64,000 nt of DNA from Agrobacterium vitis (GTDB lineage Bacteria; Pseudomonadota; Alphaproteobacteria; Rhizobiales; Rhizobiaceae): assembly GCF_037039395.1 (NCBI RefSeq), contig NZ_CP146242.1, positions 1,550,001 through 1,614,000 of the forward strand. The letters are read 5' to 3'. The translations under genes and the position numbers were made by a program. Below, one piece after another: positions 63,359 through 64,000 of this stretch (position 1 is its first letter; every line of letters starts with the position of its first letter). The notes under the pieces were generated by a model that was not told the DNA's origin, did no database searches, and worked only from the letters and a program-made list of their open reading frames with translations.

Positions 63359-64000
63359 TTATTCAGCGGCAGCATCGCCTTCGGCCTTCTTGTCGCCGAC
63401 GATTTCCTTGCCGGTTGCCTGATCGACAACCTTCATGGACAGGCGAACCTTGCCGCGCTCGTCAAAGCCCATCAGCTTGACCCAGACCTTGTCGCCTTCC
63501 TTGACCACATCCTGGGTCTTGGCAACGCGGTCCACAGCCAATTGGCTGATGTGGACGAGACCGTCACGCGAACCGAAGAAATTGACGAAAGCGCCGAAGT
63601 CAGCAGTCTTGACGACCGTGCCTTCATAGACAACGCCGATTTCCGGTTCAGCAACGATAGAGTGAATCCACTTGCGGGCCGCTTCGATTTCCTTGCCGGA
63701 AGCAGAAGCGATCTTGATCGTGCCATCGTCTTCGATGTTGATCTTGGCGCCGGTCTTTTCGACGATTTCGCGGATAACCTTGCCGCCGGAACCGATGACT
63801 TCACGGATCTTGTCGACCGGGATGGTCATGACTTCGATGCGCGGTGCAAATTCGCCAAGCTGCGAGCGACCTTCGGTGATGGCGTTGGCCATTTCACCAA
63901 GGATGTGCTTGCGGCCATTCTGGGCCTGCGCCAGGGCGACCTTCATGATCTCTTCGGTGATACCGGCGATCTTGATGTCCATCTGCAGCGAGGTAATACC
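63359..64000 (-). CDS. pnp: Polynucleotide phosphorylase, C-terminal part; 5' end outside window
   Basis: The last 213 residues of this 3'-5' exoribonuclease and degradosome enzyme are present; the full protein is about 710 residues. The frame enters at base 64000 with [14 protein letters not shown], the end of the second RNase PH core, then [16 protein letters not shown]. The KH domain (about [18 protein letters not shown]) and the S1 domain ([29 protein letters not shown]) follow. The tail is [12 protein letters not shown] terminator follows the stop. Confidence 0.97.
   Translation of the reverse strand, partial: GITSLQMDIKIAGITEEIMKVALAQAQNGRKHILGEMANAITEGRSQLGEFAPRIEVMTIPVDKIREVIGSGGKVIREIVEKTGAKINIEDDGTIKIASASGKEIEAARKWIHSIVAEPEIGVVYEGTVVKTADFGAFVNFFGSRDGLVHISQLAVDRVAKTQDVVKEGDKVWVKLMGFDERGKVRLSMKVVDQATGKEIVGDKKAEGDAAAE

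Overview
The window looks like chromosomal DNA of a Rhizobiaceae alphaproteobacterium, most like Agrobacterium/Allorhizobium. I infer this from the order irr (divergent) then fabA-fabB-fabI, an Irr-box-preceded mbfA iron exporter, a ctp/cpa-type Flp pilus cluster, a TIGR02300 FYDLN protein, a BA14K protein, and GC-rich intergenic palindromes of the kind common in rhizobia. It is gene-dense housekeeping and transport sequence. I see no prophage, insertion sequence, CRISPR array or obvious pseudogene. Both ends cut genes: punA on the left and pnp on the right.

Layout. 1-5.9 kb is a minus-strand nucleoside uptake and salvage operon: BMP binding protein, ATPase, two permeases, cdd, punA. 5.9-7.3 kb holds palindromic repeats around a small membrane-protein gene, then tRNA-Ser. 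7.3-10.6 kb has a protein of unknown function, pncB, a small membrane protein and a ghrA-type reductase. 10.6-16.6 kb is the yejABEF peptide importer. 16.8-22.9 kb, on the plus strand, runs mepA, mgsA, glk, an exporter-type ABC protein, dapB and gpmA. 23.1-26.7 kb, on the minus strand, has an aspartic protease and a second salvage operon, deoB-add-upp.

26.9-38.1 kb is a complete-looking Flp/Tad pilus locus. Two TadE/G-like pseudopilin genes and a CpaC N-terminal-domain protein lie on the minus strand. Flp pilin, CpaA, B, C, D, E, F, TadB and TadC lie on the plus strand, which matches the ctpA-I cluster of Agrobacterium. 38.3-39.8 kb has small exported proteins and tRNA-Leu.

39.9-48.9 kb, on the minus strand, has infC (AUU start, own terminator), a Gly/Pro-rich exported protein with a two-component system, then rpmI, rplT, pheS, an ASCH-domain gene and pheT. 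49-52 kb has an alpha/beta hydrolase behind a striking 42-bp palindrome, a transglutaminase-like protease and mbfA with a perfect Irr box. 52-55.5 kb has rpsA, cmk, the TIGR02300 protein and tRNA-Ala. 55.8-58.7 kb has an MHS-type MFS symporter, small exported proteins and a TRIC-type channel. 58.8-62.1 kb has irr and the fatty-acid genes fabA, fabB and fabI. 62.2-64 kb has an RsmC-like methyltransferase and pnp.

The genes join into a few processes: nucleoside import and breakdown (two operons about 20 kb apart), iron homeostasis (irr with its likely target mbfA), surface attachment (pilus), translation (three tRNAs, infC, rpmI, rplT, pheST, rpsA) and unsaturated fatty-acid synthesis. The least explained items are several families of dispersed palindromes, a hairpin duplicated around an element with inverted ends, the ASCH gene translationally coupled inside pheST, and a few uncharacterised small genes.
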